A stretch of 64,000 nucleotides of DNA from Paralvinella palmiformis (GCA_025642065.1 JAODUP010000404.1:416735-480734); one strand, 5' to 3'; positions 1 to 10,364 are shown, numbered from the stretch's first letter. Notes: a model not told the origin generated them from the letters alone. Numbers and translations: made by a program.

Positions 1-154
1 AATAAGAGGTAGTCTCTCAGTAACGTGTGTCGGTGTTTATGTAAACCGTTCAGTTACCTGTGATCTTACCTAACTCGGCTCCTTCGTGGCATCCGTATCT
101 CGTGCTGGGGGACCCGGTGTGGGGTGTGGGCACGGATATCATTGGCACCTGTGT

Positions 155-157
<3 letters not shown>

Positions 158-201
<44 letters not shown>

Positions 202-216
202 TAGTAGTAGTAGTAG
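158..216. repeat. (TA)n then (TAG)n microsatellite
   Basis: About 42 bases of alternating TA run directly into five or six TAG units. The junction with the following sequence resembles the A/T-rich tail of the SINE-like repeat just downstream, read on the other strand, so the trinucleotide part may be that element's tail. Length is seen directly; the link to the SINE is inference. Confidence 0.9.
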
Positions 217-285
217 AAGTCGTATTTATTTAACATAGCGCATTTTTGAGACAATTGGCTATCAAAAGCGCTTCACGATCTGGAT
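216..285 (-). mobile_element. Diverged SINE/LINE 3'-tail fragment
   Basis: Read on the minus strand this has an AAGCGCTT-type block, then a short spacer, then GCGCTATG-like sequence and an A/T-rich trinucleotide tail. That is the order seen in the better copies at 9095-9272 (plus) and 36195-36265 (minus). It is strongly diverged and has no head region, so it is a 3'-end fragment at best. Confidence 0.35.
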
Positions 286-1050
286 ATATTCAAAATATTA
301 AATTTAGACATTAGAATTTTCCCAAAAGGTGGACCATTAAAGCTTTTTTGAAGACTGAAGTTGATTATGTGTTTTTTTTAGAACAATGGGAAGACATCAG
401 TAGCTATACTGGTCTATAGTTTCCACGAATATTATAAAAACGATGTCAAATCAGTATTCTATCAGTTGTTACCATTTTAGGTGATTATTTGAAGTACGAT
501 CCCGTATCTTTAGGCATCAGGATCATATGAATACGAAGCTCGGGTTACGGCTGCAAACACGGAGAGGATATTGTCTGTGAATTACGTTGCTCATTAATTC
601 TCGCTCATTTTCAGTGACTCCTTTTTGCTGAACAGGCAAGAGGATCAAGACCGGATCGACAGTTAAATCCTCAATCCGTATGAGGCAAAGGGATTTAGAA
701 AACTAGAGGCCGATCCAGATAAAAAACCAATAAGAGTTGTTTATTATTGAAAAATGGACTCAAGCAATACACAACGACCAAAATAAATATCTATTAATCT
801 TCCGAGTTATCTACAAATGTCAATTTGCGTAACATTGAAATATCTTCTCAGAGTCTAAGATGTTAGAGGATGAGGAGGAATATATCCTCTTTAAAATAAT
901 GGTAGCGAGTATATGGAGTGAGGAGATCTTGGTATTTCTTCAGTTGGCTTTATCAGAACATAATTTCGCAATATTACTATTAACCTGAGAATCATTGACA
1001 ATAATGTGTGATTATGGGCGATTAATCAATACCGGGCGCTTAAATATAAG
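286..1050. other. Unannotated AT-rich DNA
   Basis: No open frame with recognisable protein similarity, no tandem array and no copy elsewhere in the window was seen in this stretch. Confidence 0.6.
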
Positions 1051-1059
1051 TTGTTTTGT

Positions 1060-1190
1060 ATCACCTAGTACCCAAGGTGCTGCGGTAAAAACCTCCAGGT
1101 TTGTGGGTTCGAATCTGACTCATATCCGTACGGGTTTGTGGGATTTGTGTCCCTAGACACAACTCAACTCAATTCCTCCAACTTCACTCA
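1060..1190 (+). mobile_element. tRNA-derived SINE-like element
   Basis: A perfect RNA polymerase III B-box (GGTTCGAATCT, 1106-1116) follows a weak tRNA-like head, then a tRNA-unrelated tail with CCTAGACACAACTC. The acceptor and T stems are not properly paired, so it is not a working tRNA gene. A SINE head or an old tRNA pseudogene both fit; the tail favours a SINE. Confidence 0.45.
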
Positions 1191-1199
1191 GTCGATCAT

Positions 1200-1980
1200 C
1201 TCTAGAAATATTAGTTAGTCCGTATACGCATCGATCTATTTTAATTTTTTATTAATTAGCTTAGTTTTGTCACATATTTGACGGGAAGCTGGTTGACCTT
1301 GTCGGTTATACGTCATCAGTAATTATCATTATTCGCCGAAGTAGCTGAGATAAACAATATTTAGTTTAATGGATGTAAAAAGATATTCTCTTTGTTGATG
1401 TTATTTTTGGTACTGTCGTTGATGATACTGTCTTGCTGACGATAATTCTGTCATTCTGGATTATAGAACAACAATGGAACATCGGACATTTGTTGTCGAA
1501 CCGTAATCACATCCCGGACAGCCGGCAATATAACAACTTTGAGGGAAAGTTTTACACTTTTAATTTTAATTCTGGCTAACGATATATTTTACTGAGATCC
1601 TCCACATCGTGATAACCATTTCCCTGAAGATCTTTCTGCCAAACTTAAATTAGAGTCCTTAATCTTAAATCCCTCGTCTGTAGTTGCTAAATACTATTAG
1701 CACGCGCTATAAAGAAAGTTGCTAACACGTAACACGACGCAGTATTTATGGCTTTTATGTATATACAGACGTCTTTAGTTCAGTGCTCTAATTGATTAAA
1801 TCCGAAGTCTGGCTCTATCGGGTAATGAAAAAGCTGGCATTCCGATGTGTTCGTAAAATTGTTCAATGGCTTCAGTGGTGGAAAAAAGGTAAAAATAGAC
1901 GCAGACAAATATTATCTGTTCGTGATAGGAGAAGTATGGGCGTCGGTGTTTGGATCTATTTACGGCTACGTATGGGATCC
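1200..1980. other. Unannotated AT-rich DNA
   Basis: No recognisable gene or repeat. A 141-codon open frame that starts at 1792 gains its length from the TCTG-rich array that follows and is not a credible gene. Confidence 0.55.
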
Positions 1981-1982
1981 GC

Positions 1983-2390
1983 TATCCGTCTGTCTTTTTG
2001 TCCGGTTGTTTGTCTGTCTGTCTTTCTGTCTTTCAGTCCGGCTGTCTGTCTGTCTGTCTGTCCGGTTGTCTGTGTGTCTGTCTGTCTTTCTGTCCGATGG
2101 TATGACGGTCTATCCGTCTGTCTTTTTGTCCGGTTGTTTGTCTTTCTGTCTTTCTGTCTGTCTGTCTGTCTGTCTGTCCGGTTGTCTGTCTGTCTGTCTT
2201 TCTGTCCGATGGTATGACGGTCTATCCGTCTGTCTTTTTGTACGGTTGTTTGTCTGTCGGTCTTTCTGTCTCTCTGTCCGGCTGTCTGTTTGTCTTTCTG
2301 TCCAGTTGTCTGTCTGTCTGTCTGTCTTTCTGTGCGTTTGTCTGTTTGTCTGTCTTTCTTTCTCGATGTCTGGATGTCTTTGTTTCTTTA
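1983..2390. repeat. (TCTG)n array with higher-order repeat
   Basis: A pyrimidine-rich tetranucleotide array (GTCT/GTCC/TTCT variants) organised into larger units. The phrase TATCCGTCTGTCTTTTTGT recurs at 1983, 2111 and 2223, giving units of about 128 and 112 bases, each with a GATGGTATGACGG motif before the next. Three overlapping plus frames and a minus frame stay open across it, as expected of a stop-poor repeat, so none is called as a gene. Confidence 0.9.
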
Positions 2391-2491
2391 TTTGGCTTCG
2401 TTAAGACATTCACTTAAGAAAGCGGTTAAGATTTCTAATCTAACAATATATCGAACCAATTAAGACATCCCCAGCATCCTTGCCATTCATG

Positions 2492-2492
2492 C

Positions 2493-2525
<33 letters not shown>
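2492..2525. repeat. (CAA)n microsatellite
   Basis: About eleven perfect CAA units in otherwise non-repetitive AT-rich sequence. It could encode polyglutamine, but the flanking frames have no open context. Confidence 0.95.
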
Positions 2526-3385
2526 ACCAATAAAATCATGAACACTAGGAAATGCACCATTTGTTAATTGCTATTGTACATTAATCGTTTCATAATGGAC
2601 CGTATAATGAGTAGGTTGGGTGCAATAAATCAATACAAATTAAATAACAAATCTAAAAAGACCTGGACGAAAACAATGGATGTTCGAAGTAAAGTACATC
2701 ATAACAGAAGAATTTACTAGCTTGGAAAAGGAAAAAAAAGAATGAATCTAGGAAACGGTCATTTTAAATAAGTAATGGAAAGTGAAACTTGAGCTCCACC
2801 GAAATAAACAACTGATTCAGTATAAAGGCAGGTGGCGCCACAAGTCGGTGTAAAACTGAAAGTTTACTGATTGTTATCAGTACCTTTCATCAGTAAAACG
2901 TAAATCAGCCAGAAATTGTTTTTCAAATGTACCTTACACAGAATAAAAGAAACCCGAACATCATTTGATCTATCTGAACATCTGTTTTAAATTGATGGGT
3001 TATTAAAGGCTTTTACACTATTTTAGCTAATACTAAAACATATAAATTAGATCAGATACAATATAATACTAACGTAAGTTACAGGTAATAAATTAAAGAA
3101 ATGCAACAAAACATCACATGATTAATGATATTAAAAGGAATAAACTATAACAATGATGCTCGTCATGTGACAATACCTAACTCAGACTTTAAGGAATATA
3201 ACTGACACACGAACAAATACTATCTTATCAATAGAACTTTTACTATGAAAATCAACAGTTTATTCCAGATCTTTATTGAACATATTTTCAAATTTTACAT
3301 CAACATCAAATATAAGATTGTGAGTTGTGCTTCTTCTAACGGTCTAAGAGTTAGAGAGTTGCATCTCACAACATCGTCAATGGTT
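2526..3385. other. Unannotated AT-rich DNA
   Basis: No conserved coding sequence, tandem repeat or match to other parts of the window was recognised. Confidence 0.55.
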
Positions 3386-3391
3386 GTTCAC

Positions 3392-3527
3392 GTTAAATAG
3401 TACTGTAGTATACAGTAGTATAGTAAATAGTACTGTAGTATATAGTACTATAGTAAATAGTATTGTAGTAAATAGTACTGTAGTATATAGTACTATAGTA
3501 AATAGTATTGTAGTAAATAGTACTATG
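3392..3527. repeat. 45-bp minisatellite of TAGTA-type subunits
   Basis: A tandem array of 45-base units (AATAGTACTG at 3426 and again at 3471) built from shorter TAGTA subunits. Many subunits are near-palindromic (TAGTACTATA), so a single strand could fold on itself. The plus frame across it stays open only because the period is a multiple of three. Confidence 0.85.
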
Positions 3528-3801
3528 TCGATGTTAAGCAGTTTGACAGAAGTCATGCTGTTAGATCGTCAACCTAAACGAATCTAACTTATTTACTAAT
3601 GTCACAGTAATAAATAACTAGATTTAAAATAATAATAATATATATAATTTTACACATTTTACACATTGACTGATGAACATTGAACGCTCCGTGTATCGAT
3701 TTCGGATATAATTTATTAACAAGTTTATATATTTCTACAAATATCATTTTAATTCTCTGAATATAATGTGTTTTTTTCGTTCTCATTCTGTGTCGGCTAT
3801 A

Positions 3802-3985
3802 GGTACTTCAATAATGCAGTAGTTAGAGTACTGCGCTATAAATATCCGTGTCGTGTGTTCAAATCCTAGTAGTACCTGCGTTTGTGGTATGCTCTTTTAA
3901 GAAGTCGCCTCTCACCCATAACCTCTAGATGTGACTTGAGCGAACAAGGTCTCAGCTGCTCATACGATGATGATATATAATTATT
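3802..3985 (+). mobile_element. tRNA-derived SINE
   Basis: A 75-base tRNA-like head runs from 3802 to 3876. Its ends GGTACT and AGTACC are exact complements (an acceptor-like stem), GCAG/CTGC can form a D-like stem around an A-box-like TAGTTAGAGTACTG (3820-3833), and a B-box GTTCAAATCC lies at 3857-3866. The T stem is mismatched and there is no clear anticodon arm, so a functional tRNA is unlikely. A tRNA-unrelated body of about 100 bases ends in an ATGATGATA tail. Confidence 0.55.
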
Positions 3986-4060
3986 AAACATGAAACAGAA
4001 TACTCTCTTTTGAATGAATGCAATCATATCGAAGACATTTCAACGATCTTGCGTAATATG

Positions 4061-4272
4061 ATGGTGGGTGGGGGGGGGGTAAAATTGAGAGAGATGCAGA
4101 AAGAGGGGGAGGAAGCTAGATCAGGGGATATAGGGAGCGTGGAGTAGGTAGAAGTGGAGAGAGGAGAGAGAGAGAAAGAGGGGAGGGGGACAAAATTGAG
4201 ATGAAAGGAGAGAGGAGAGAGGGCAGAGAGAGTGTAAGACAGAGAGAGAGAAAAGAGAGAGAGAGAGAGAGA

Positions 4273-4308
<36 letters not shown>

Positions 4309-4434
4309 AAGGGAGAGAAGGAAAGAGGAGGAGAGTGAGAGAGTGAGAGCCAGGAAGAAAGAGAAGGAGGGAGAGAGAGGAGAGACAGAGAGGGAGAGAA
4401 AGAGGGATAGAGAGAGCGGAAGGGGAGAGAGAGA
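4061..4434. repeat. Polypurine (GA)n-rich tract
   Basis: About 370 bases of nearly uninterrupted purine on the plus strand: a G run, then GAGAGA with AAAG, GGAG and GGGA variants. Such tracts can adopt triplex (H-DNA) structures and slip during replication. The open frame of R, E and K residues at its end is a translation of the repeat. Confidence 0.92.
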
Positions 4435-4772
4435 TTATTACTTTAAAACACTGGAGATTTATAATTTGGTTTTAAGTATGGAACATTACAAATATTTCAG
4501 TTGTCTCTCTGTATTTTTACGTCTTCGAAACATCTCTCAGGTTTAGCTGGGAAGAAATAACCCTAAAGGTGGTGCCAAAGATTATATCCCCAAAGAAATT
4601 TAATGTAAATAACTTCATGTCAACTTTAAACAGGATAATTAACATCATAACGTACATATTGCATCATTGTTGGCTAGATAAAGTTCGTATTTATTAGAGG
4701 CTGAATACAGGTTTTTAGAAATTTTAATAATAAGATCAAAGATAAAGATCTTGGCCAGTAATATAGCGCCCA

Positions 4773-5070
4773 TGAGTGAGTGAGTGAGTGAGTGAGTGAG
4801 TGAGTCAGTCAGTCAGTCAGTCAGTCAGTCAATCGGTCACACAGTCATTTAGTCAGTCAGTCAGCCAGTGTGCATGAGTGAGGCATTGATTGACTGAGTC
4901 AGCTAATGAGTGAGTGAATGAGGAAGTCACTCACTCACTCACTCACTCACTCACTCACTCACTCACTCACTCACTCACTCACTCACTCACTCACCACCAC
5001 TCACTCACTCACTCACTCACTCACTCACTCACTCACTCACTTGCTGACTCATTCATTCACTCACTCACTC
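4773..5070. repeat. Inverted GAGT / ACTC tetranucleotide arrays
   Basis: A (GAGT)n block at 4773-4806 passes into (CAGT)n to about 4830. After a spacer of about 95 bases comes a long (ACTC)n block, about 4927-5041, with a short CACCACCA interruption near 4992. The first and last blocks are reverse complements, so they form the arms of an imperfect inverted repeat. The threonine/histidine/serine/leucine frame through the right arm is not a gene. Confidence 0.92.
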
Positions 5071-5403
5071 AGTTAGTTAGACAGAGTGAGTCTTTCAGTC
5101 AGTCAGACATTTTGTCAGTCAGTAAATAGGGTTTGCTAACACATTGACCAAAGTGTCCCCCTTTTTTATTCGTCTTTTTCGAACCCAGAGGATGTCATAG
5201 ATCAACAAATTAACTTTATTCAATATCATTGTTCTAGATGTGAGACAGCATTGTTTTTTCCTTGTCATACGTGATTCAAAAGTTACCAAAGAACATTTCT
5301 TTGTACTTTAGAAACACGTCCACTTGTTGTGCGTGTAAAGAAGATATGCAGATGTGGTACGTGGACGTTGGCATGTATATGTACATGTATAAAGCATAAA
5401 CGC

Positions 5404-5480
5404 ATAGATAAATAGATAGATAGATAGATAGATAAATACATAGATAGATAGATAGATATAAACAGACAGATAATCAGACA
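5404..5480. repeat. (GATA)n and (ACAG)n microsatellite
   Basis: GATA units with AAAT and CATA interruptions, ending in ACAGACAG variants that run to the edge of the family A copy beginning at about 5480. Confidence 0.9.
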
Positions 5481-5787
5481 GAGACAGACACACGTGTTGT
5501 TTATTCCGAGGTGTGGTATTTAATGATATTTTTGGAACGTGCTTCCGTTTTCTGTACGTAGCCTGCATGTAGCAACTTCCCTGTGTGCGTGAGATCTTTG
5601 TCACGTCCCAAAACCGGTTAATTGGCCCCACAGGCTTATGAGTAGCTGAGACACATGTATAGGTCTACGTCTGTATGGATATGTGGAGGCGTAGAATATT
5701 TTATGTTTTATTTATGTATATAATCCATGGAGATATAGGTCTCAACGGATGGTTAGATGTTGCCGTTCTGAGCCAGTGCCCCCCCTC

Positions 5788-5828
<41 letters not shown>

Positions 5829-6925
5829 TAAAACACACATTGCCTGTGCCAGACATCTTATTTATTTCCATCCAGATTCCTTATTACACCAATGTAAGGA
5901 AAATTATGTTGTTATTACAACATGTTTGAGTTTATTAGCTTTGTTATGTATAATGTAGAATCTATATTGTTGTCCTCTTATGTGGTCTGGCGAAACGACC
6001 TATTAATTCATACAATGCTGTTTGATGGATATACTCCTGGACTCATTTGTCACAGCGACATACATCTCCATGGGTATAAAACTACCGGCATATTTATTTC
6101 CTCATATTGTGAGTAATCAAGTTACACTGATATAGGAAATTTGTTAAATGTATAGGTATTATAATCCCGACGTGTCATTCGCAGTATCGGAGATCTGCCT
6201 GAAATCCGCTGTTCTCGACCATGGGTCAAATAGATCAAGTGGATAGGCGCTTTAATTTAGATCCCACCACACAAATTAAGCGTGAATGAACGTTCCCCTT
6301 AGTGATGAACGGAAACGTATGAGGGTTAGCTGTTAGGTTCGAGTAAATTGTAGTATTTACTCATGTTTGAGACGATATTTCGTTCTAGTCCAGTAATAAT
6401 CCATTGTGCGGTATTGCTACTTTGTTTTTATTTTAGTTTAATCGCTTTAGTGAGTCCATACTGTGTTAGTGTGCATTCTCTTTGTTGTGGACAAACTGTA
6501 ATGTTTGTTAACACGCTGAGGCTATATATAGGACTTGAAATTGTGTTAGTGTACATTCTCTTTGTTATGGACAAACTGTAATGTTTGTTAACACGCTGAG
6601 GCTATATATAGGGCTTGAATTTTCACTTGGGTTAGAGAAGAACTTCGACGCCAGACCAGTCGGACGTGTATCGATACATGGTTCATATAGGTAGGATTTA
6701 TTCAGTTATTCGAACCCAGAATAAAGCTGAGGTCAGCATCTGAGGTGTCGAAATGCTTTATATACAGGTTTCTTTTGGACCACAGAAAATTACTGTTGAA
6801 TGTAAACTGTGGTGTCAAAATAGTTTATGATATGTATGTAGCAAGTCACCATTGAACCACATTTTATTTTTAGATTAATGTATGTATAGTTGCCTCTTTA
6901 TATGTAACCTAAAACACACATACAC
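5477..6925 (+). mobile_element. Family A repeat, plus-strand copy (P-Q-P)
   Basis: Segment P (5477 to about 5830, containing a (TA)n run at 5791-5826) precedes segment Q (about 5831-6768), then a second, internally deleted P (about 6769-6925). The same order occurs reversed at 12745-16060 and 62094-63793. Q holds a TATATATAGG box, doubled here by an 80-base tandem duplication (6462-6541 and 6542-6621), and an AATAAAG signal about 100 bases later near 6720, as a short Pol II unit would. P contains TGTGGTGTCAAAATAG; the first bases match the 3' end of leucine tRNA read in reverse, which could suggest an LTR-element primer site, but I found no coding region, no polypurine tract and no clear TG...CA ends. 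Unclassified. Confidence 0.6.
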
Positions 6926-6963
6926 AGACACACGTGCGCACGTACGCGCGCGCGCGTGCGCAC
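6913..6963. repeat. Alternating purine-pyrimidine (AC/GC) tract
   Basis: An (AC)n run grades into (CG)n and GTGCGCAC, about 50 bases of almost perfect purine-pyrimidine alternation with a CG core. Such sequence is a classical Z-DNA former. Confidence 0.85.
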
Positions 6964-6969
6964 AAACAA

Positions 6970-7537
6970 AAAGAGAGATGGGGAAGTGTTTACGAAAAAG
7001 ATGAACCACTGACATTTGCAGAATTCCCCTCTTTAAAAGCCTCATTGAAACGTTGAGATACTTATTACCCGATATGAAGTTGAAAGTATTGACGTAAAAT
7101 CGTTTATTGCAATACAAATCTAGGTGTGTTGGTGTAGTTAAGATTTTTATATATAAATTATTGCGAAATCTGTCATTTTGTTATTGGGGGCGGGAGGAAG
7201 GTTAAACTTAGAGTTGCGCTGTATTTGCTTACATCCCATCACATCATTCTTTCTGCTAATCCGTCTACTCACACCTTATGTTACTCCGTTGAGTATTGGA
7301 TCTGTGATCCAGTGGTAATTAATATTTTTGACATTGGCTAAGATGTATGAGGTAATTTTTAATACTCGTTAAAATGTCGACTGCCCCCCCACACGCAAAA
7401 TAGCTATTTTGTAACACCATCTTTTAATATTTCCTTCCAAAGGGATCAGCCAGTGTTCGTGATATTTTCGTGCATCTAAAAAAAAATAGAAACATACGCA
7501 TACGCACGCACACACAAGCACACGCCCCCCTACACAC

Positions 7538-7573
<36 letters not shown>

Positions 7574-8110
7574 GACCTTTTATCACTAATCCCCGAAACT
7601 GATGTTCGATTAGTGTATTAAGCTCCACTTTAAATATTTAATTCCAACTAATCTTTCCTCCCGACAACTTCTACAACCTTCTGCCTTTTTATTCTATTGT
7701 GTGAAGAATATTAGTTCCATGACCATATTTTTTCTTTAACGAAATCAATTATCAAAAAATCAGAAGTTTCATCTAATATTATAATTGTTTATTTAATAAA
7801 TAAGTAATTATAATTTTATTGGTAGTAAGTAGCTTTTATTTAAAATTCCAGACTTATTTACTGATTTGGCTAGACAGACAATCTTTTAATGAATTAATGA
7901 TTTGATCGATTGAATGATAAATTAATCAATTAATTAATCAGACGAAATTCCTATTTCACAAAAAGGAAGTTAGCTTTAATTTAAATGATTCCATTTTAAG
8001 TTATTATTTCAGTATGGATGCCGTGTGTTGTTCAATGATCCTGTTGATCCACGATAAGAAGGTAGGTAATGTCTATATAAGTAAAAGTGACTTAATAGGA
8101 TATATCGATC
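6970..8110. other. Unannotated AT-rich DNA with AC/GA microsatellite
   Basis: Mostly featureless. It includes an (AC)n stretch (about 7494-7540) passing through a C run into (GA)n (7541-7570). No gene was recognised on either strand. Confidence 0.6.
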
Positions 8111-8116
8111 AAGTCG

Positions 8117-8165
8117 GTTAGTGAGTGAGTGAGTGAGTGAGTGAGTGAGTGAGTGAGTGAGTGCA
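8117..8165. repeat. (GTGA)n microsatellite
   Basis: Twelve near-perfect GTGA units, the same motif as the left arm at 4773. Confidence 0.93.
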
Positions 8166-8475
8166 TGAGCGAGTAACAATTCATCGAGACAAATATAGAT
8201 CTATTTCGGATGGGTTAAGTGAATCCAGAACACTATACACTGTCTGCCAGTCACTAATAATTATTTACCTTGGAAATTGCTTTCCGGAAATATACCTGAT
8301 CAACAAAAGTCAATAAGTCAAAGGTCAAGGTCAAATCACAGAGTATGTCATAACGTGAACTTAAATCAGTTGTATTATTATTTTCATGTTTAATTCAAAA
8401 AAGTATTTAATCTACTAATTAATTACTTCTATTTGCTCAAGTGCTGAAATGTATAGTTTATGTATAGAAGAATAT

Positions 8476-8545
8476 TCTTCTTCTTCTCATTATTATTATT
8501 ATTATTATTATCATCATCATCATCATCATCATCATCAGCAACAGC

Positions 8546-8574
<29 letters not shown>
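8476..8574. repeat. (TTC)n-(ATT)n-(ATC)n-(ATT)n trinucleotide array
   Basis: Compound trinucleotide array with TTC, ATT, ATC, a short CAG/CAA interruption and ATT again. Tyrosine/histidine-rich frames through it are artefacts of the array. Confidence 0.92.
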
Positions 8575-8576
<2 letters not shown>

Positions 8577-8689
8577 TGTACCATATATCGTAAGGAATGT
8601 TAATCCTAAAAGGAATTTAGCTGATTCAAAGATATTTTGTATCGCAGTCGTTTTCTGTAAAATCGCCCGTTAACTATCTGGTCACATAG

Positions 8690-9050
8690 CAGCTCACACG
8701 ATATTTGAAAAGAATGAACCGCCCACATGTTGAATTGTTGCGATAATCCGGTTTTCCATGCTTCCGTTTTCGGACGGGCGTCTTGGCCACGAAATGTACA
8801 TGGAACATGTTATTTAAATTCACTAATCCAGCCATACGTAATTCCAGTCGTCGTTGCTAATGACAACGTCTTGGTGCAAATGCCGCCATTAAGTACTTGA
8901 ACTAATTCAGCGTCGCAAATTAACGTTCCGTGTTTTCACACTTCGTGCACAACTGAAGACTTCGCCCCAACGGCCAATTAGCCCTAATGTCATCAACAGT
9001 AAGTGTCAACATTAACTGGGTTGAGCTTTGTGTTGTAATTAGAAGAAAGT
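8690..9050. other. Single-copy, less AT-rich non-coding block
   Basis: About 350 bases with visibly more G and C than the surroundings, no simple repeats and no copy elsewhere in the window. It contains several TAAT/ATTA homeodomain-type cores and CAAATTAACG-like motifs but no extended open frame. It might be an old regulatory element or an unrecognised non-coding exon; the sequence alone cannot decide. Confidence 0.3.
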
Positions 9051-9094
9051 CTATGTAATAAAAACAACCTGACAGAACGCGATGGCTATGTAAT

Positions 9095-9272
9095 TGAGTA
9101 ACGCTTTGCGCCTATAATGGCAGCAGGCGTTGTATGCTCCCTTGGGAGTTGAGATATGTGCTGGGTGAAACAGGTCTGAGTCAGGGATAATACTATTGTA
9201 AAGCGCCTTAGAGCAGCTTCTAGCTGAATAGGGTGCTATATAAATATCACATATTATTATTATTATAATAAG
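9095..9272 (+). mobile_element. SINE with (ATT)n tail
   Basis: The body contains CTCCCTTGGGAGTTGAGATA, then TTGTAAAGCGCCTTAGAGCA, then GGGTGCTATATAAAT followed by an (ATT)n tail at 9252-9266. The last part recurs inverted at 36195-36265 and, diverged, at 216-285. Its terminal TGCTATATAAATAT-(ATT)n resembles the 3' end of the CR1/L2-type LINE in this window (GCGCTTTATTAAATATACA-(ATT)n), as expected of a SINE that borrows its partner LINE's tail. The tRNA-like head was not resolved. Confidence 0.55.
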
Positions 9273-9279
9273 ACGTATA

Positions 9280-9635
9280 TGTATAGCTTTCAATATGCCA
9301 ATATGGCAGTAAGATATTAATAACGATAAGCCTCGCTAACCGCCGACGTATAGACGTAAAAGGTGGATAGAGAAAAGCTAATCTGGGAAAATAAAAGGGC
9401 ACCAGCCAAGAGTTAGTCAGAATTAGGTGTAGAAATGGACTAGTGATAATCTTAACATAAAGATACACATTCTCCGCATGATTGGTGGAATCGTCCGCAC
9501 ATTCAACGTTCATCATCGTTGGTATATGACACGGATCTTCATTGACTACCTGGAAGATAAACATTTCCGGACTATTGATGTACGACAAGCACCATGTCTC
9601 ATCAAACAGACATAGAATTAAATCGTAGTCCAGAG
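9280..9635. other. Unannotated DNA
   Basis: Between the SINE and the pogo-like fragment. Open frames on the minus strand show no recognisable domain. Confidence 0.5.
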
Positions 9636-9639
9636 AAAG

Positions 9640-10280
9640 TGGTCAACTGTTTAAACTGTGTCAATAGTCTTCAGATACTCCAAAACAGCTAATGTTGTTG
9701 ATGATGATGTTGATGATGCTGTTGATGATGATCAAGATGATGATATTCCTCTCTCCGAACTTCGTAATTTGATCAAACAACTTGATCCAAAAAGTGCCGC
9801 GACTGTCGATGACTATCTCAACATCCCGAGGAGGAGATCACATCTTCAATGATGGACGATGATTCCCTTATGGAACTTGTGTCTAATGATCCTGGCCATA
9901 ATCTCGATAATGACATAGATGACATTCCAGATACTCCACACCCTAAGCCAGATAATGTGTCTATCGAATAGACCAAGACCAGTACTGAAAACGTTTGGGA
10001 TTTCTATGGCAGCACTCAACCAGGTGCGACAGTCTGGAACAAGCATGGGACCTCAATGTATACCCAGCATGCCTCACCATAAGAGACTTCATCTTGTTAA
10101 ACACTGGATAAGTGAATATGATTATATGATTATAAAAGGAGAATATTTACAACATTTGTTGTGGTTTATTTGTTAAGTATTGATTCCTTGGTAAATGTGA
10201 TTCAACAATCCGCACTATTTTGTTTATGTGCATGATTTCTATGGAAACATAATTATGGAGATTAACGAGACACGACTGTA
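9640..10280 (+). pseudogene. pogo/Tigger-like transposase 3' end with right TIR
   Basis: The plus frame from about 9640 reads as the C-terminal tail of a pogo/Tigger/CENP-B-type DDE transposase: a VVNCLNC block like the NCxxxAGF motif, an acidic D-rich linker, then IPLSELRNLI and DDYLNIP, typical of that tail. A single-base frame change near 9825 moves the reading frame; the continuation has acidic MMDDDSLMELV and ends at a stop at 9969-9971. About 290 bases of 3' untranslated sequence follow, then GATTAACGAGACACGACTG (10260-10278) and TA. Reversed, this is CAGTCGTGTCTCGTTAAT, a pogo-type terminal repeat next to the TA target. The DNA-binding and catalytic parts and the left TIR are absent. 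Frameshifted and dead. Family by recognition, not search. Confidence 0.55.
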
Positions 10281-10364
10281 TTATTATTTATTTTTCAACA
10301 ATAACCATGAAGACTAGTATTATATTTTAAATGAAATAAAGTACTATATCGAATTGTCAGAGGA

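Noticed and set aside
1847..2404. 185-codon cysteine/serine/leucine-rich plus frame
   Set aside because: Its sequence is the translation of the (TCTG)n array, neighbouring frames are equally open, and there is no start context or domain.
3392..3527. CRISPR-like array of regular repeats
   Set aside because: Units are contiguous without unique spacers and the setting is eukaryotic; it is a minisatellite.
3802..3876. Functional tRNA gene
   Set aside because: Ends pair and A/B boxes are present, but the T stem is mismatched and no anticodon arm forms, while a SINE-like body follows.
4914..5129. Threonine/histidine/serine repeat protein
   Set aside because: Translation of the (ACTC)n array.
6363..6581. 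72-codon hydrophobic frame as a membrane peptide
   Set aside because: It lies across the Q segment of family A, includes part of an 80-bp duplication, and is not kept in other copies.
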